Positions 43,941 to 52,529 of a DNA stretch of 64,000 bases are shown here, piece after piece (the stretch's first letter is position 1; the number at the start of each line of letters is the position of its first letter). Source of the stretch: Pseudomonas grimontii (GTDB lineage Bacteria; Pseudomonadota; Gammaproteobacteria; Pseudomonadales; Pseudomonadaceae); contig NZ_VFES01000020.1 of the NCBI RefSeq assembly GCF_007858185.1, positions 47,282-111,281 on the forward strand. Reading direction: 5' to 3'. Made by a program: the position numbers and the translations under genes. Below the pieces are notes generated by a model. It saw nothing but the letters and a program-made list of their open reading frames with translations, did no database searches and was not told where the DNA came from.

Positions 43941-45155
43941 TTAGTGTGCCGCCCACTCGATCTTGGAAATATCGACACCGTCTTTGTACATGTCCCACAG
44001 CGGCGACAGAACGCGCAGCTTGTTGACGGCTTCGCAGACTTTCTGCGCGGCGTAGTCGACTTGCTCTTCGGTGGTGAAGCGGCCGAACGTAAAGCGGATC
44101 GAGCTGTGTGCCAGTTCGTCGTTGCGGCCCAGGGCGCGCAGTACGTACGAAGGCTCAAGCGAAGCCGAGGTGCAGGCCGAACCGGACGAAACCGCCAGGT
44201 CCTTGAGCGCCATGATCAGCGACTCGCCTTCGACATAGTTGAAGCTCAAATTCAGGTTGTGCGGTACACGAGCAGTCATGCTGCCGTTGATGTACAGCTC
44301 TTCAAGGTTCTCGACCTGCTTGTAGAAGCGATCGCTCAGGGCCTTGATACGTACGTTTTCGGCAGCCATGTCTTCCTTGGCTACACGGAAGGCTTCGCCC
44401 ATGCCGACGATCTGGTGGGTCGCCAGGGTGCCCGAACGCATGCCACGTTCGTGACCGCCACCGTGCATGGTGGCTTCGATGCGCACGCGTGGCTTACGGC
44501 TCACGTACAGCGCGCCGATACCTTTAGGACCGTAGGTCTTGTGGGCCGAGAACGACATCAGGTCGACCTTCAGCTTGGACAGGTCGATGTCGACCTTGCC
44601 GGTGGACTGAGCAGCATCGACGTGCAGCAGGATGCCCTTGGAGCGAGTCAGTTCGCCGATGGCTGCGATGTCGTTGATAGTGCCGATTTCATTGTTCACG
44701 TGGATCACGGAAACCAGGATGGTGTCTTCACGCAGCACGGCTTCGATCATGGCCGGGGTGACGATACCGTCGGTGGTTGGCTCGAGGTAAGTCACCTCGA
44801 AACCTTCACGTTCCAGTTGGCGCATGGTGTCGAGGACAGCCTTGTGCTCAATCTTGGTGGTGATCAGGTGCTTGCCTTTGGTCGCGTAGAAATGCGCCGC
44901 GCCCTTGATAGCCAGGTTGTCGGATTCGGTGGCACCGGAGGTCCAGACGATTTCGCGCGGGTCTGCGCCAACCAGGTCAGCGACCTGGCGACGAGCGTTT
45001 TCGACCGCTTCCTCGGCTTTCCAGCCGAACACGTGGGAACGGGAGGCCGGGTTGCCGAAGTTTCCGTCGACCAACAGGCATTCACTCATCTTTTGCGCGA
45101 CACGCGGATCAACCGGGGTGGTCGCTGAGTAATCAAGGTAAATCGGCAATTTCAT
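43941..45155 (-). CDS. iscS: Cysteine desulfurase IscS
   Basis: A PLP enzyme that removes sulfur from cysteine and delivers it to IscU and to tRNA thiolation. 404 residues; the PLP lysine is Lys206 in SAHKTYGPKG and the persulfide Cys is Cys328 in SSGSACTSASLEPS. Standard E. coli-like length. Second gene of the isc operon, 50 nt after iscR. cysE upstream supplies its substrate pathway. Confidence 0.98.
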   Translation of the reverse strand: MKLPIYLDYSATTPVDPRVAQKMSECLLVDGNFGNPASRSHVFGWKAEEAVENARRQVADLVGADPREIVWTSGATESDNLAIKGAAHFYATKGKHLITTKIEHKAVLDTMRQLEREGFEVTYLEPTTDGIVTPAMIEAVLREDTILVSVIHVNNEIGTINDIAAIGELTRSKGILLHVDAAQSTGKVDIDLSKLKVDLMSFSAHKTYGPKGIGALYVSRKPRVRIEATMHGGGHERGMRSGTLATHQIVGMGEAFRVAKEDMAAENVRIKALSDRFYKQVENLEELYINGSMTARVPHNLNLSFNYVEGESLIMALKDLAVSSGSACTSASLEPSYVLRALGRNDELAHSSIRFTFGRFTTEEQVDYAAQKVCEAVNKLRVLSPLWDMYKDGVDISKIEWAAH

Positions 45156-45205
45156 GGACTTTCTCCTAAATCAGGCTGGCTGGCGTGCCGTTAGCTCTTC
45201 GGCTG

Positions 45206-45697
45206 TCACTCGACGGCGGACGCTTCGATCTTGTCCAGACGCGGCGCCTTGGTGTTGCAACGGCGCTGGTCCTGACGCTGGGCTACTTCTTGCACCTCAC
45301 GGCGAGTCACAAGATCAGCCAAGCTGATACCACTCAAAAACTCATGGATCTGCAGGCTCAAGTCACACCACAAGTGGTGCGTCAGGCAGGTGTCGCCGGC
45401 GTGGCAGTCACCCAGGCCCTGGCATTTGGTCGCATCGACGGATTCGTTGACCGCGTCGATCACCTGGGCTACCTGGATGCCCTGCATGTCACGGGACAGT
45501 TGATAGCCGCCGCCCGGCCCACGTACGCTGGAGACCAGATTGCTACGGCGCAACTTGGCGAACAGTTGCTCGAGGTAGGACAGGGAAATGCCTTGGCGCT
45601 CGGAGATATCGGCCAGGGACACCGGCCCAGTTTGCGCGTGCAAGGCCAGGTCAAGCATGGCGGTTACCGCGTATCGGCCTTTTGTAGTCAGTCTCAT
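45206..45697 (-). CDS. iscR: Fe-S-sensing regulator IscR
   Basis: A Rrf2-family repressor of the isc operon. The start at 45697 (MRLTTKGRYAVTAMLDLALH) gives 163 residues, as in E. coli. The winged helix includes SYLEQLFAKLRRSNLVSSVRG, and the cluster ligands Cys92, Cys98 and Cys104 are in KCQGLGDCHAGDTC. Two IscR-type boxes overlap its own promoter (45739-45787), consistent with autoregulation. Confidence 0.97.
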   Translation of the reverse strand: MRLTTKGRYAVTAMLDLALHAQTGPVSLADISERQGISLSYLEQLFAKLRRSNLVSSVRGPGGGYQLSRDMQGIQVAQVIDAVNESVDATKCQGLGDCHAGDTCLTHHLWCDLSLQIHEFLSGISLADLVTRREVQEVAQRQDQRRCNTKAPRLDKIEASAVE

Positions 45698-45730
45698 GGA
45701 CAAGTACCAAGGTGTTTCAGAATGGGAGCA

Positions 45731-45787
45731 AGTATGCGATTCCCGAGTATTTAAGTCAACTATAAGACCTAGTACTTTAGTCAGGAT
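45731..45787 (-). promoter_or_regulatory. iscR promoter with two IscR-type boxes
   Basis: On the minus strand TTGACT (45754-45759) and CATACT (45731-45736) are 17 nt apart. An IscR type-1-like box covers the -35 region (45739-45763, reading ATAGTTGACTTAAATACT on the minus strand), and a second similar box lies at 45762-45787 (CTGACTAAAGTACTAGG). Binding is inferred from match to the known type-1 pattern. Confidence 0.7.
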
Positions 45788-45892
45788 TACCCGCAAAAAG
45801 GGCGCGCGAATCATAGCAGGGTGGGGCAGGGACGAACAGCGGCAGCGGGGCGATGGCTCGATATCGAGACCAATGGAGATCAAATGTGGGAG

Positions 45893-45969
45893 GGGGCTTA
45901 CCCCCGATAGCGGTGGATCAGTCAATATATTGAGTGACTGACAGATGGCCATCGAGGGCCCCTCCCACA
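45893..45969. repeat. REPIN-type inverted repeat between cysE and iscR
   Basis: ATGTGGGAGGGGGCTTAC at 45893-45910 faces CCCTCCCACAT at 45959-45969 in inverted order, with CCCCGATAGC and GGCCATCGAGGG inside. Same repeat family as at 822 and 28569. Part of a gap of about 297 nt between iscR and cysE. Confidence 0.85.
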
Positions 45970-45994
45970 TGGTTTTTGCAGCGAATGTGAGATC

Positions 45995-46777
45995 TCAGCC
46001 GGCCTTGGTTGTAGCTTCGTCCTTGATCTCGGCGAAGTCCTCTTCGCGCAGCTCAGGCAGGTCTTTCGCACAGTAGCTGCTGCCCAACTCCTTCAACGCG
46101 CCGCACATACCGTCCAGCTTGCCGTCCACCGCTTGCAGGTGGTCAAGCAACTGGCCGATAGCACGTGCGACCGGGTCGGGCATGTCTTCGCTGACACCGT
46201 AGGCATCGAATCCGATTTTCTCGGCCATGGCCTTGCGCTTGGCCTCCTGCTCGTCACCCACTTCCGGCTTGACGATGATCCGCCCGGGAATACCCACCAC
46301 GGTGGCGCCTGCCGGCACAGCCTTGGTCACCACAGCGTTGGAGCCGACTTTGGCGCCAGCCCCTACCGTGAACGGACCAAGCACCTTGGCGCCCGCGCCC
46401 ACCACCACGCCATCCTCCAGCGTCGGGTGGCGCTTACCCTTGTTCCAGCTGGTGCCGCCCAATGTCACGCCCTGGTACAAGGTCACGTCGTCACCAATCT
46501 CGGCAGTCTCGCCAATGACGATGCCCATACCGTGATCGATAAAGAAGCGACGCCCCACCTTGGCACCTGGGTGAATTTCGATCCCGGTCAACCAGCGGCC
46601 GAAGTTCGACACCAGCCGCGCCAGCCATTTCCAGCCCATATTCCACAAGGCACCGGACAGGCGATGGATCCAGATCGCGTGCATGCCTGGATAGCAGGTC
46701 AGCACTTCAAACGCGTTGCGCGCCGCCGGATCACGGTGAAAAACACTCTGGATATCTTCTCGCAAACGCTCGAACAT
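45995..46777 (-). CDS. cysE: Serine O-acetyltransferase
   Basis: Makes O-acetylserine, the first step of cysteine synthesis. 260 residues. The N-terminal helical part is followed by a left-handed hexapeptide beta-helix: AKVGRRFFIDHGMGIVIGET, VTLYQGVTLGGT, PTLEDGVVVGAGAKVLGP. The His/Asp catalytic pair and hexapeptide turns are intact. It precedes iscR in a cysteine-to-Fe-S arrangement also found in other bacteria. It follows trmJ by 2 nt. Confidence 0.95.
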   Translation of the reverse strand: MFERLREDIQSVFHRDPAARNAFEVLTCYPGMHAIWIHRLSGALWNMGWKWLARLVSNFGRWLTGIEIHPGAKVGRRFFIDHGMGIVIGETAEIGDDVTLYQGVTLGGTSWNKGKRHPTLEDGVVVGAGAKVLGPFTVGAGAKVGSNAVVTKAVPAGATVVGIPGRIIVKPEVGDEQEAKRKAMAEKIGFDAYGVSEDMPDPVARAIGQLLDHLQAVDGKLDGMCGALKELGSSYCAKDLPELREEDFAEIKDEATTKAG

Positions 46778-46779
46778 TT

Positions 46780-47550
46780 TTAATCCTTCCGCTTAAGAAG
46801 CTCGCCACGGGCCGCTTTCTGGGTTTCCGTGAGGATGCCACGCAATATATTCATTTCCGCTCGACTGACCGAGCTGCGCCCATACAGGCGACGCAGGCGC
46901 GCCATCAAGTGCCGCGGTTTTTCCGGATCGAGGAATTCGATGGCCACCAGGGTTTGCTCCAGGTGCTCATAGAACCGCTCCAGCTCATCCATGGTGGCCA
47001 ACTCGCCACTCTTGGTCGACGCCACTTCATCCTTCTCAACCTTGCTCGGCTGACCTTCAGCGGCCAGCCAGGCCATGCGCACTTCATAACTCAACACCTG
47101 CACCGCTGCCCCGAGGTTCAGCGAGCTGAACTCAGGGTCTGATGGAATGTGCACGTGATAATGACATCGCTGCAGCTCTTCATTGGTCAGGCCAGAGTCT
47201 TCACGGCCAAACACCAGGGCAACTTCAGCGCCGCCGGCAGCCTCTTCCACCACTTTGGTGCCGCACTCACGCGGATCCAGCAGTGGCCAGGGAATGCGGC
47301 GGTCACGGGCACTGGTGCCGAGCACCAGATTGCAGCCGACCAAGGCGTCTTCCAAAGTGGTAACGATCTGGGCTTTTTCCAGGATGTCATTGGCACCGGA
47401 TGCTCGGGCATCGGCTTCGTGGTGTGGGAACACGCGCGGCTCGACCAGCACCAGGCGCGTCAGCCCCATGTTTTTCATGGCTCGCGCCACACCGCCGATA
47501 TTGCCGGGATGACTGGTATTGACCAAGACGACACGAATGTTTTGCAGCAA
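46780..47550 (-). CDS. trmJ: tRNA Cm32/Um32 methyltransferase TrmJ
   Basis: A SPOUT-class enzyme that 2'-O-methylates position 32 of some tRNAs. 256 residues beginning MLQNIRVVLVNTSHPGNIGG, with the SAM-binding knot motif ALVFGREDSGLTNEEL and HVHIPSDPEFSSLNLGAAVQ. Standard length. It is co-transcribed with cysE and divergent from suhB. Confidence 0.95.
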   Translation of the reverse strand: MLQNIRVVLVNTSHPGNIGGVARAMKNMGLTRLVLVEPRVFPHHEADARASGANDILEKAQIVTTLEDALVGCNLVLGTSARDRRIPWPLLDPRECGTKVVEEAAGGAEVALVFGREDSGLTNEELQRCHYHVHIPSDPEFSSLNLGAAVQVLSYEVRMAWLAAEGQPSKVEKDEVASTKSGELATMDELERFYEHLEQTLVAIEFLDPEKPRHLMARLRRLYGRSSVSRAEMNILRGILTETQKAARGELLKRKD

Positions 47551-47631
47551 GGTAGGCGCTCTCGGACACGGGAAAGGGGAGCAAATCTTACAGAACAGCC
47601 TAAGGTTATGCCATGAAAGCTAACGTCGTCC

Positions 47632-47659
47632 TTCACCTGAAGAAAGTTTCTGCTAGAAT
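47632..47659 (+). promoter_or_regulatory. Possible suhB promoter
   Basis: TTCACC (47632-47637) and TAGAAT (47654-47659) are 16 nt apart, 37 nt before the start codon of suhB. A moderate sigma-70 match. Confidence 0.55.
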
Positions 47660-47695
47660 GCTCGGCTTTCTTTAACAACCTTAGGTGACACATCC

Positions 47696-48511
47696 ATGCA
47701 GCCCATGCTGAATATCGCGCTGCGCGCCGCCCGCAGCGCCAGTGAATTGATCTTCCGCTCCATCGAGCGCCTGGATACCATCAAGGTCGACGAAAAAGAC
47801 GCCAAGGATTATGTATCCGAGGTGGATCGCGCCGCCGAACAGAAAATCATCGACGCTCTGCGCAAGGCCTACCCTACCCACGGCATCCTCGGTGAAGAAA
47901 CCGGCCTGCACAAAGGCAGCGGCGAAGGCGAAGACTACCTGTGGATCATCGACCCACTGGATGGCACCACCAACTTTTTGCGCGGCATCCCACACTTTGC
48001 TGTCAGCATTGCCTGCAAATACCGTGGCCGCCTGGAACACGCTGTAGTACTCGACCCTGTTCGCCAGGAAGAATTCACCGCCAGCCGTGGCCGTGGCGCC
48101 CAACTGAACGGTCGTCGCCTGCGCGTCAGCGGTCGCACCAGCCTGGACGGCGCCCTGCTGGGTACCGGCTTCCCGTTCCGTGACGACCAGATGGACAACC
48201 TGGAGAACTACCTGGGCATGTTCCGCGCCCTGGTTGGCCAGACCGCCGGCATCCGTCGCGCTGGCGCGGCAAGCCTGGACCTGGCTTACGTGGCTGCCGG
48301 TCGTTTTGATGCGTTCTGGGAGTCGGGCCTGTCCGAGTGGGACATGGCTGCAGGCGCCCTGCTGATCCAAGAGGCCGGTGGCCTGGTGAGCGACTTCACT
48401 GGCGGTCATGACTTCCTGGAAAAAGGCCACGTGGTTGCCGGCAACACCAAATGCTTCAAAGCGGTATTGACGGCGATCCAGCCGCACCTGCCGGCCTCGC
48501 TGAAGCGCTAA
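47696..48511 (+). CDS. suhB: Inositol-1-monophosphatase / rRNA maturation factor SuhB
   Basis: A metal-dependent phosphatase that also supports rRNA transcription in E. coli and controls virulence traits in P. aeruginosa. 271 residues with motifs GEETG (metal Glu), WIIDPLDGTTNFLRGIPHF and WDMAAGALLIQEAGG. The ATG at 47696 has AGGTG upstream. Monocistronic, ended by the terminator at 48524. Confidence 0.96.
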   Translation: MQPMLNIALRAARSASELIFRSIERLDTIKVDEKDAKDYVSEVDRAAEQKIIDALRKAYPTHGILGEETGLHKGSGEGEDYLWIIDPLDGTTNFLRGIPHFAVSIACKYRGRLEHAVVLDPVRQEEFTASRGRGAQLNGRRLRVSGRTSLDGALLGTGFPFRDDQMDNLENYLGMFRALVGQTAGIRRAGAASLDLAYVAAGRFDAFWESGLSEWDMAAGALLIQEAGGLVSDFTGGHDFLEKGHVVAGNTKCFKAVLTAIQPHLPASLKR

Positions 48512-48523
48512 GCGAGCGAGCAC

Positions 48524-48553
48524 AAAAAAAGCACCCCGAGGGGTGCTTTTTTT
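48524..48553 (+). terminator. suhB terminator
   Basis: AAAAAAAGCACCC and GGGTGCTTTTTTT pair around a short CGAG loop, ending in a seven-T run, 13 nt after suhB. Confidence 0.9.
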
Positions 48554-48587
48554 ATGCCTGGTTTTTGCTGCGGGCTTAAATACCAGT

Positions 48588-48606
48588 AAGCCCCCCCACA
48601 CTTTGA
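48588..48606. repeat. Single REP-like half element
   Basis: TAAGCCCCCCCACACTTTG at this position resembles one arm of the REPIN family seen at 28569 and 45893 but lacks a visible partner arm. Confidence 0.45.
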
Positions 48607-48625
48607 ATTGAACCAGGCCTTGGAA

Positions 48626-49168
48626 TTACTGCTGGTTCTGGCCCAGGACGAGACGCCCTTCCTTGTCGACCGGAATCTGGCCGCCCGGATCACGATCCAT
48701 GCGCACCGAACCTTCCTTGCCATCCAAGGTGTAACGCACGTCGTAGCCGACTACCTTATCGCTGATGTCGTTGACGGTGTTACAGCGAGTCTGCGTTGTG
48801 GTGTAGGTATCACGGTTCTGCATGCCTTCCTGAACCTTGTTACCCGCATAACCACCACCAACCGCACCGGCCACGGTGGCCAGCTTCTTGCCGTTACCGC
48901 CACCGACCTGGTTACCCAACAGGCCACCGGCCAGCGCACCAACCACAGTACCGACGATTTGATGCTGATCCTGCACTGGCTTCTGCCGGGTCACTGCGAC
49001 GTCCTTGCAGACCTCACGAGGCGTTTTAATCTGGGTTTTCACCGGCTGCACCGCCAGCACTTGCGCATACTCAGGGCCGCTTTTTACCAGGCTGTAGGTG
49101 GCAACAGCACCCCCGGCAGTTACACCGACAGCACCCAATACCGCACCAACCAGTAACGACTTGTTCAC
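48626..49168 (-). CDS. Glycine-zipper 2TM-domain envelope protein
   Basis: A 180-residue protein. The GTG start at 49168 (VNKSLLVGAVLGAVG) is chosen because AGGAGG lies 6 nt upstream. The N-terminus is a membrane helix or uncleaved signal; residues near 72-110 are the glycine-zipper IVGTVVGALAGGLLGNQVGGG plus GAVGGGYAGNKVQEGM, as in SlyB/17-kDa surface antigen relatives. The C-terminal part is YDVRYTLDGKEGSVRMDRDPG. Probably in the cell envelope. The exact role is not known. Confidence 0.85.
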   Translation of the reverse strand: MNKSLLVGAVLGAVGVTAGGAVATYSLVKSGPEYAQVLAVQPVKTQIKTPREVCKDVAVTRQKPVQDQHQIVGTVVGALAGGLLGNQVGGGNGKKLATVAGAVGGGYAGNKVQEGMQNRDTYTTTQTRCNTVNDISDKVVGYDVRYTLDGKEGSVRMDRDPGGQIPVDKEGRLVLGQNQQ

Positions 49169-49230
49169 GTTGAACCTCCTGACCATCACAAACGGACCGA
49201 AAGATCCGCGCTATACCCAGCCTTGGAGCA

Positions 49231-49263
49231 AAAAAAAAGGCACGAGTTCAATACTCGTGCCTT
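49231..49263 (-). terminator. secF operon terminator
   Basis: AAGGCACGAGT (49237-49247) pairs with ACTCGTGCCTT (49253-49263), with TCAAT as loop, and on the minus strand a run of eight or more T follows (49228-49236). It lies 30 nt after secF. Confidence 0.9.
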
Positions 49264-49292
49264 CTTTGTAACAGCAGATCAACAAGCGCCCA

Positions 49293-50207
49293 TCAAGGGC
49301 GGTCGTCGACCTCCTTGCCAGTGGCGGCAGGAGGGATCAAGTCTTCGCTGTTGAGGTTCAGCCAGATCAGCACCACGTTGGCGATGTAGATCGACGAGTA
49401 GGTGCCTGCCAGAACGCCGATGAACAGCGCCAGGGAGAAGCCCCACAGGTTGTCGCCACCGAAGATCATCAGTGCCGCGATCGCCAGCAAGGTGGAGATC
49501 GACGTCGCCATGGTCCGCAGCAGGGTCTGGGTGGTGGAGATGTTGATGTTCTCGATCAACGACGCCTTGCGCAGTACACGGAAGTTCTCACGAACCCGGT
49601 CGAATACCACGATGGTGTCGTTGAGGGAGTAACCAATGATCGCCAGTACAGCCGCCAGCACGGTCAGGTCGAAGGTGATCTGGAAGTACGCAAGGATACC
49701 CACGGTCACGACCACGTCGTGGATCAGCGACACAATGGCGCCGACACCGAACTTCCACTGAAAGCGGAAAGCCAGGTAGATCATGATGCCGACCAACGCC
49801 ATCAGCATGCCCAGGCCGCCCTGGTCGCGCAGCTCCTCACCCACTTGCGGGCCCACGAACTCGACGCGCTTGACCGACGCCGGGTTGTCGCCACCTACCT
49901 TCTGCAAGGCTTCGGCTACCTGGTGCCCCAGTTGCGGGTCTTCGCCAGGCATGCGCACCAGCAGGTCGGTGGTCGCACCAAAACTCTGCACGATGGCTTC
50001 GTGATAACCGGCCTTGACCAGCTCATTGCGCACCAGGGTAACGTCGGCCGGCTTCTCGTAGGTCAGCTCGATGAGCGTACCGCCGGTGAAGTCCAGACCG
50101 TAGTTCAGGCCCTTATGGAACCAGCTGAACAACGCCAGAACGGTAAGGAGCACGGTGACGCCGAACGCAACGTTGCGAACGCCCATGAAGTTGATTGTAC
50201 GTAACAT
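49293..50207 (-). CDS. secF: Protein translocase subunit SecF
   Basis: Inner-membrane partner of SecD that pulls proteins out of the Sec channel. 304 residues with six helices; conserved GLDFTGGTLIELTYEKPA and the segment ALVGIMIYLAFRFQWKFGVGA are recognisable, and the SecD/SecF family motif GYSLNDTIVVFDRVRENFR is intact. It follows secD by 9 nt. Confidence 0.97.
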   Translation of the reverse strand: MLRTINFMGVRNVAFGVTVLLTVLALFSWFHKGLNYGLDFTGGTLIELTYEKPADVTLVRNELVKAGYHEAIVQSFGATTDLLVRMPGEDPQLGHQVAEALQKVGGDNPASVKRVEFVGPQVGEELRDQGGLGMLMALVGIMIYLAFRFQWKFGVGAIVSLIHDVVVTVGILAYFQITFDLTVLAAVLAIIGYSLNDTIVVFDRVRENFRVLRKASLIENINISTTQTLLRTMATSISTLLAIAALMIFGGDNLWGFSLALFIGVLAGTYSSIYIANVVLIWLNLNSEDLIPPAATGKEVDDRP

Positions 50208-50216
50208 GGCAGCCCC

Positions 50217-52085
50217 TTAAATCCACAACTTCTTGAAGTCACGCCCGCCAAAGATCAGGTTGACCATTGCGCGGGTCACCATGATGGCCGTGAACATCGA
50301 GGTAAAGATACCGAGGGACATGGTTACCGCAAAACCTTTGACGGGGCCGGTGCCCATGGCAAAGAGAATCCCGCCGACCAGCAATGTGGTCAGGTTGGAG
50401 TCAAGAATCGCAGTAAATGCCCGGCCGAATCCTTCGTTGATTGCACGCTGCACGGTCATGCCGGCGGCGATCTCTTCACGAATCCGCGAGAAGATCAGCA
50501 CGTTGGCGTCTACCGCCATACCCATGGTGAGTACGATACCGGCGATACCTGGCAGGGTCAGCGTAGCGCCCAGCAGCGACATCAGGGCCAGCAGCATCAC
50601 CATGTTGCCCGCCAGGGCCACGGTGGCAATGATGCCGAAGAAGCGGTAGATGGCGATGATGAACAGCGACACGAACAGCATGCCCCACAAGGCCGCGTCG
50701 ATACCCTTGGTGATGTTGTCAGCCCCTAGGCTCGGGCCGATGGTACGTTCTTCAGCGAAGTACATCGGTGCAGCCAGGCCACCGGCACGCAGCAACAGGG
50801 CCAGCTCCGAGGATTCGCCCTGGCCGTTCAGGCCGGTGATGCGGAATTGAGCACCCAGCGGCGACTGGATGGTCGCCAGGCTGATGATCTTCTTTTCTTC
50901 CTTGAAGGTCTGCACCGGCACGTCTTTCTCGACGCCGTTGACCATTTGCTTGGTGTAGGTGGTGACCGGGCGCTGCTCGATGAAGATCACCGCCATACTG
51001 CGACCAACGTTGCTGCGTGTGGCGCGGCTCATCAGTTCGCCACCGTGACCATCCAGGCGGATGTTCACTTCAGGGGTACCATGCTCACCGAAACCGGCCT
51101 TGGCGTCAGTCACCTGGTCACCGGTGATGATCAAGCCACGCTCGATCAGTGCTGGAGGACGGTTGCCTTCACGGAACTCAAACTCTTCGGAAGTTGCACG
51201 GGAAGCACCCGGCTCAGCCGCGAGGCGGAACTCCAGGTTGGCGGTTTTACCCAGGATACGCTTGGCTTCAGCGGTGTCCTGCACGCCCGGCAGCTCAACC
51301 ACGATGCGGTTGGCGCCCTGACGCTGGACAATCGGCTCAGCCACACCCAGCTCGTTGACGCGGTTACGTACCGTGGTCAAGTTCTGCTTGATGGAGTATT
51401 CGCGGATTTCCGCGATTTTGGCAGGGCTCATCGCCAGACGCAGTACAGCCTGACCGTTCAGGTCGGCCGGTACGATGTCGAAATCGTTGAAATTCTTGCG
51501 GATCAGCGCACGGGCCTGTTCGCGGGAGGCTTCGTCAGAGAAGCCAAGCTGGATGGCACCGTTGAGCTGCGGCAGGCTGCGATAACGCAGCTTCTCTTTA
51601 CGCAGCAGGCTCTTCACGTCGCCTTCGTAGACCTTCAGGCGCGCGTCGAGGGCTTTGTCCATGTCGACTTCCAGCAGGAAGTGCACACCACCGGACAAGT
51701 CCAGACCCAGCTTCATCGGGTGCGCGCCAATGCTGCGCAACCAGGCCGGAGTGGTCTGTGCCAGGTTGAGCGCGACAACATAGTCGTCACCCATGGCCTT
51801 GCGCACGACATCTTTTGCCGGCAATTGGTCTTCTTGCTTGGTCAGGCGCAACAACCCGCCCTTCGCACCAGCTGCCAATGTTGCCGCTTTAACCTGGATG
51901 CCTGCGTCGGTCAGTGCCTTGCTCGCGCGTTCCAGATCAGCCTGGTTGACCTGCAGCGAAGTGCTGGCGCCAGTGATCTGGATCGCCGGGTCATCAGGGT
52001 AAAGATTGGGAGCGGAATAAATAAAACCGATCGCCAGCACCGCCAGGATCAGTACGTATTTCCACAGAGGGTATTTGTTCAGCAT
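50217..52085 (-). CDS. secD: Protein translocase subunit SecD
   Basis: The large partner of SecF, proton-driven. The ATG at 52085 (MLNKYPLWKYVLILAV) is taken, one codon after another ATG, giving 622 residues. A long periplasmic P1 domain is followed by six helices, with LGLDLSGGVHFLLEVDM and, in the C-terminal half, GMAVDANVLIFSRIREEIA. Standard length. Confidence 0.97.
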   Translation of the reverse strand: MLNKYPLWKYVLILAVLAIGFIYSAPNLYPDDPAIQITGASTSLQVNQADLERASKALTDAGIQVKAATLAAGAKGGLLRLTKQEDQLPAKDVVRKAMGDDYVVALNLAQTTPAWLRSIGAHPMKLGLDLSGGVHFLLEVDMDKALDARLKVYEGDVKSLLRKEKLRYRSLPQLNGAIQLGFSDEASREQARALIRKNFNDFDIVPADLNGQAVLRLAMSPAKIAEIREYSIKQNLTTVRNRVNELGVAEPIVQRQGANRIVVELPGVQDTAEAKRILGKTANLEFRLAAEPGASRATSEEFEFREGNRPPALIERGLIITGDQVTDAKAGFGEHGTPEVNIRLDGHGGELMSRATRSNVGRSMAVIFIEQRPVTTYTKQMVNGVEKDVPVQTFKEEKKIISLATIQSPLGAQFRITGLNGQGESSELALLLRAGGLAAPMYFAEERTIGPSLGADNITKGIDAALWGMLFVSLFIIAIYRFFGIIATVALAGNMVMLLALMSLLGATLTLPGIAGIVLTMGMAVDANVLIFSRIREEIAAGMTVQRAINEGFGRAFTAILDSNLTTLLVGGILFAMGTGPVKGFAVTMSLGIFTSMFTAIMVTRAMVNLIFGGRDFKKLWI

Positions 52086-52147
52086 CACGCCGCCCGCTTA
52101 TAACGCGGGGCGCCTTGCGCGCCCCGTCGATTGGTAAAGGTTGGAAC

Positions 52148-52486
52148 TTAGATCGCTTTGAGCGTGCCTTTTGGCAGCGTGGCGGCGATGGCGCCTTTCT
52201 GGAACTTCATTTCTACGGTGTCGGAGACTTCCAGAATCACGAAAGCATCGGAAACCTTGGTGATCTTGCCGGCAATACCGCCAGTGGTCACAACTTCGTC
52301 ACCTTTCTGCAGGCTGCCCAGCAGGTTCTTCTGCTCTTTGGCGCGCTTGGCCTGTGGGCGCCAGATCATCAGGTAGAAGATGACCAGGAAGCCGACCAGG
52401 AAAATCCACTCGAAACCACCGCCCATAGGGCCGGCAGCAGCAGGCGCAGCGGCGTCAGCCATGGCGTTAGAGATAAAAAAGCTCAT
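52148..52486 (-). CDS. yajC: Sec translocon accessory protein YajC
   Basis: A small single-helix membrane protein of 112 residues (MSFFISNAMADAAAPAAAG), with one membrane segment EWIFLVGFLVIFYLMIW and the conserved RPQAKRAKEQKNLLGSLQKGD. First of yajC-secD-secF, 43 nt after tgt. Confidence 0.96.
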   Translation of the reverse strand: MSFFISNAMADAAAPAAAGPMGGGFEWIFLVGFLVIFYLMIWRPQAKRAKEQKNLLGSLQKGDEVVTTGGIAGKITKVSDAFVILEVSDTVEMKFQKGAIAATLPKGTLKAI

Positions 52487-52529
52487 TTAGCACTCCAGTT
52501 GCAAATAGTGAATCTTAGGGTCGGAAAAC

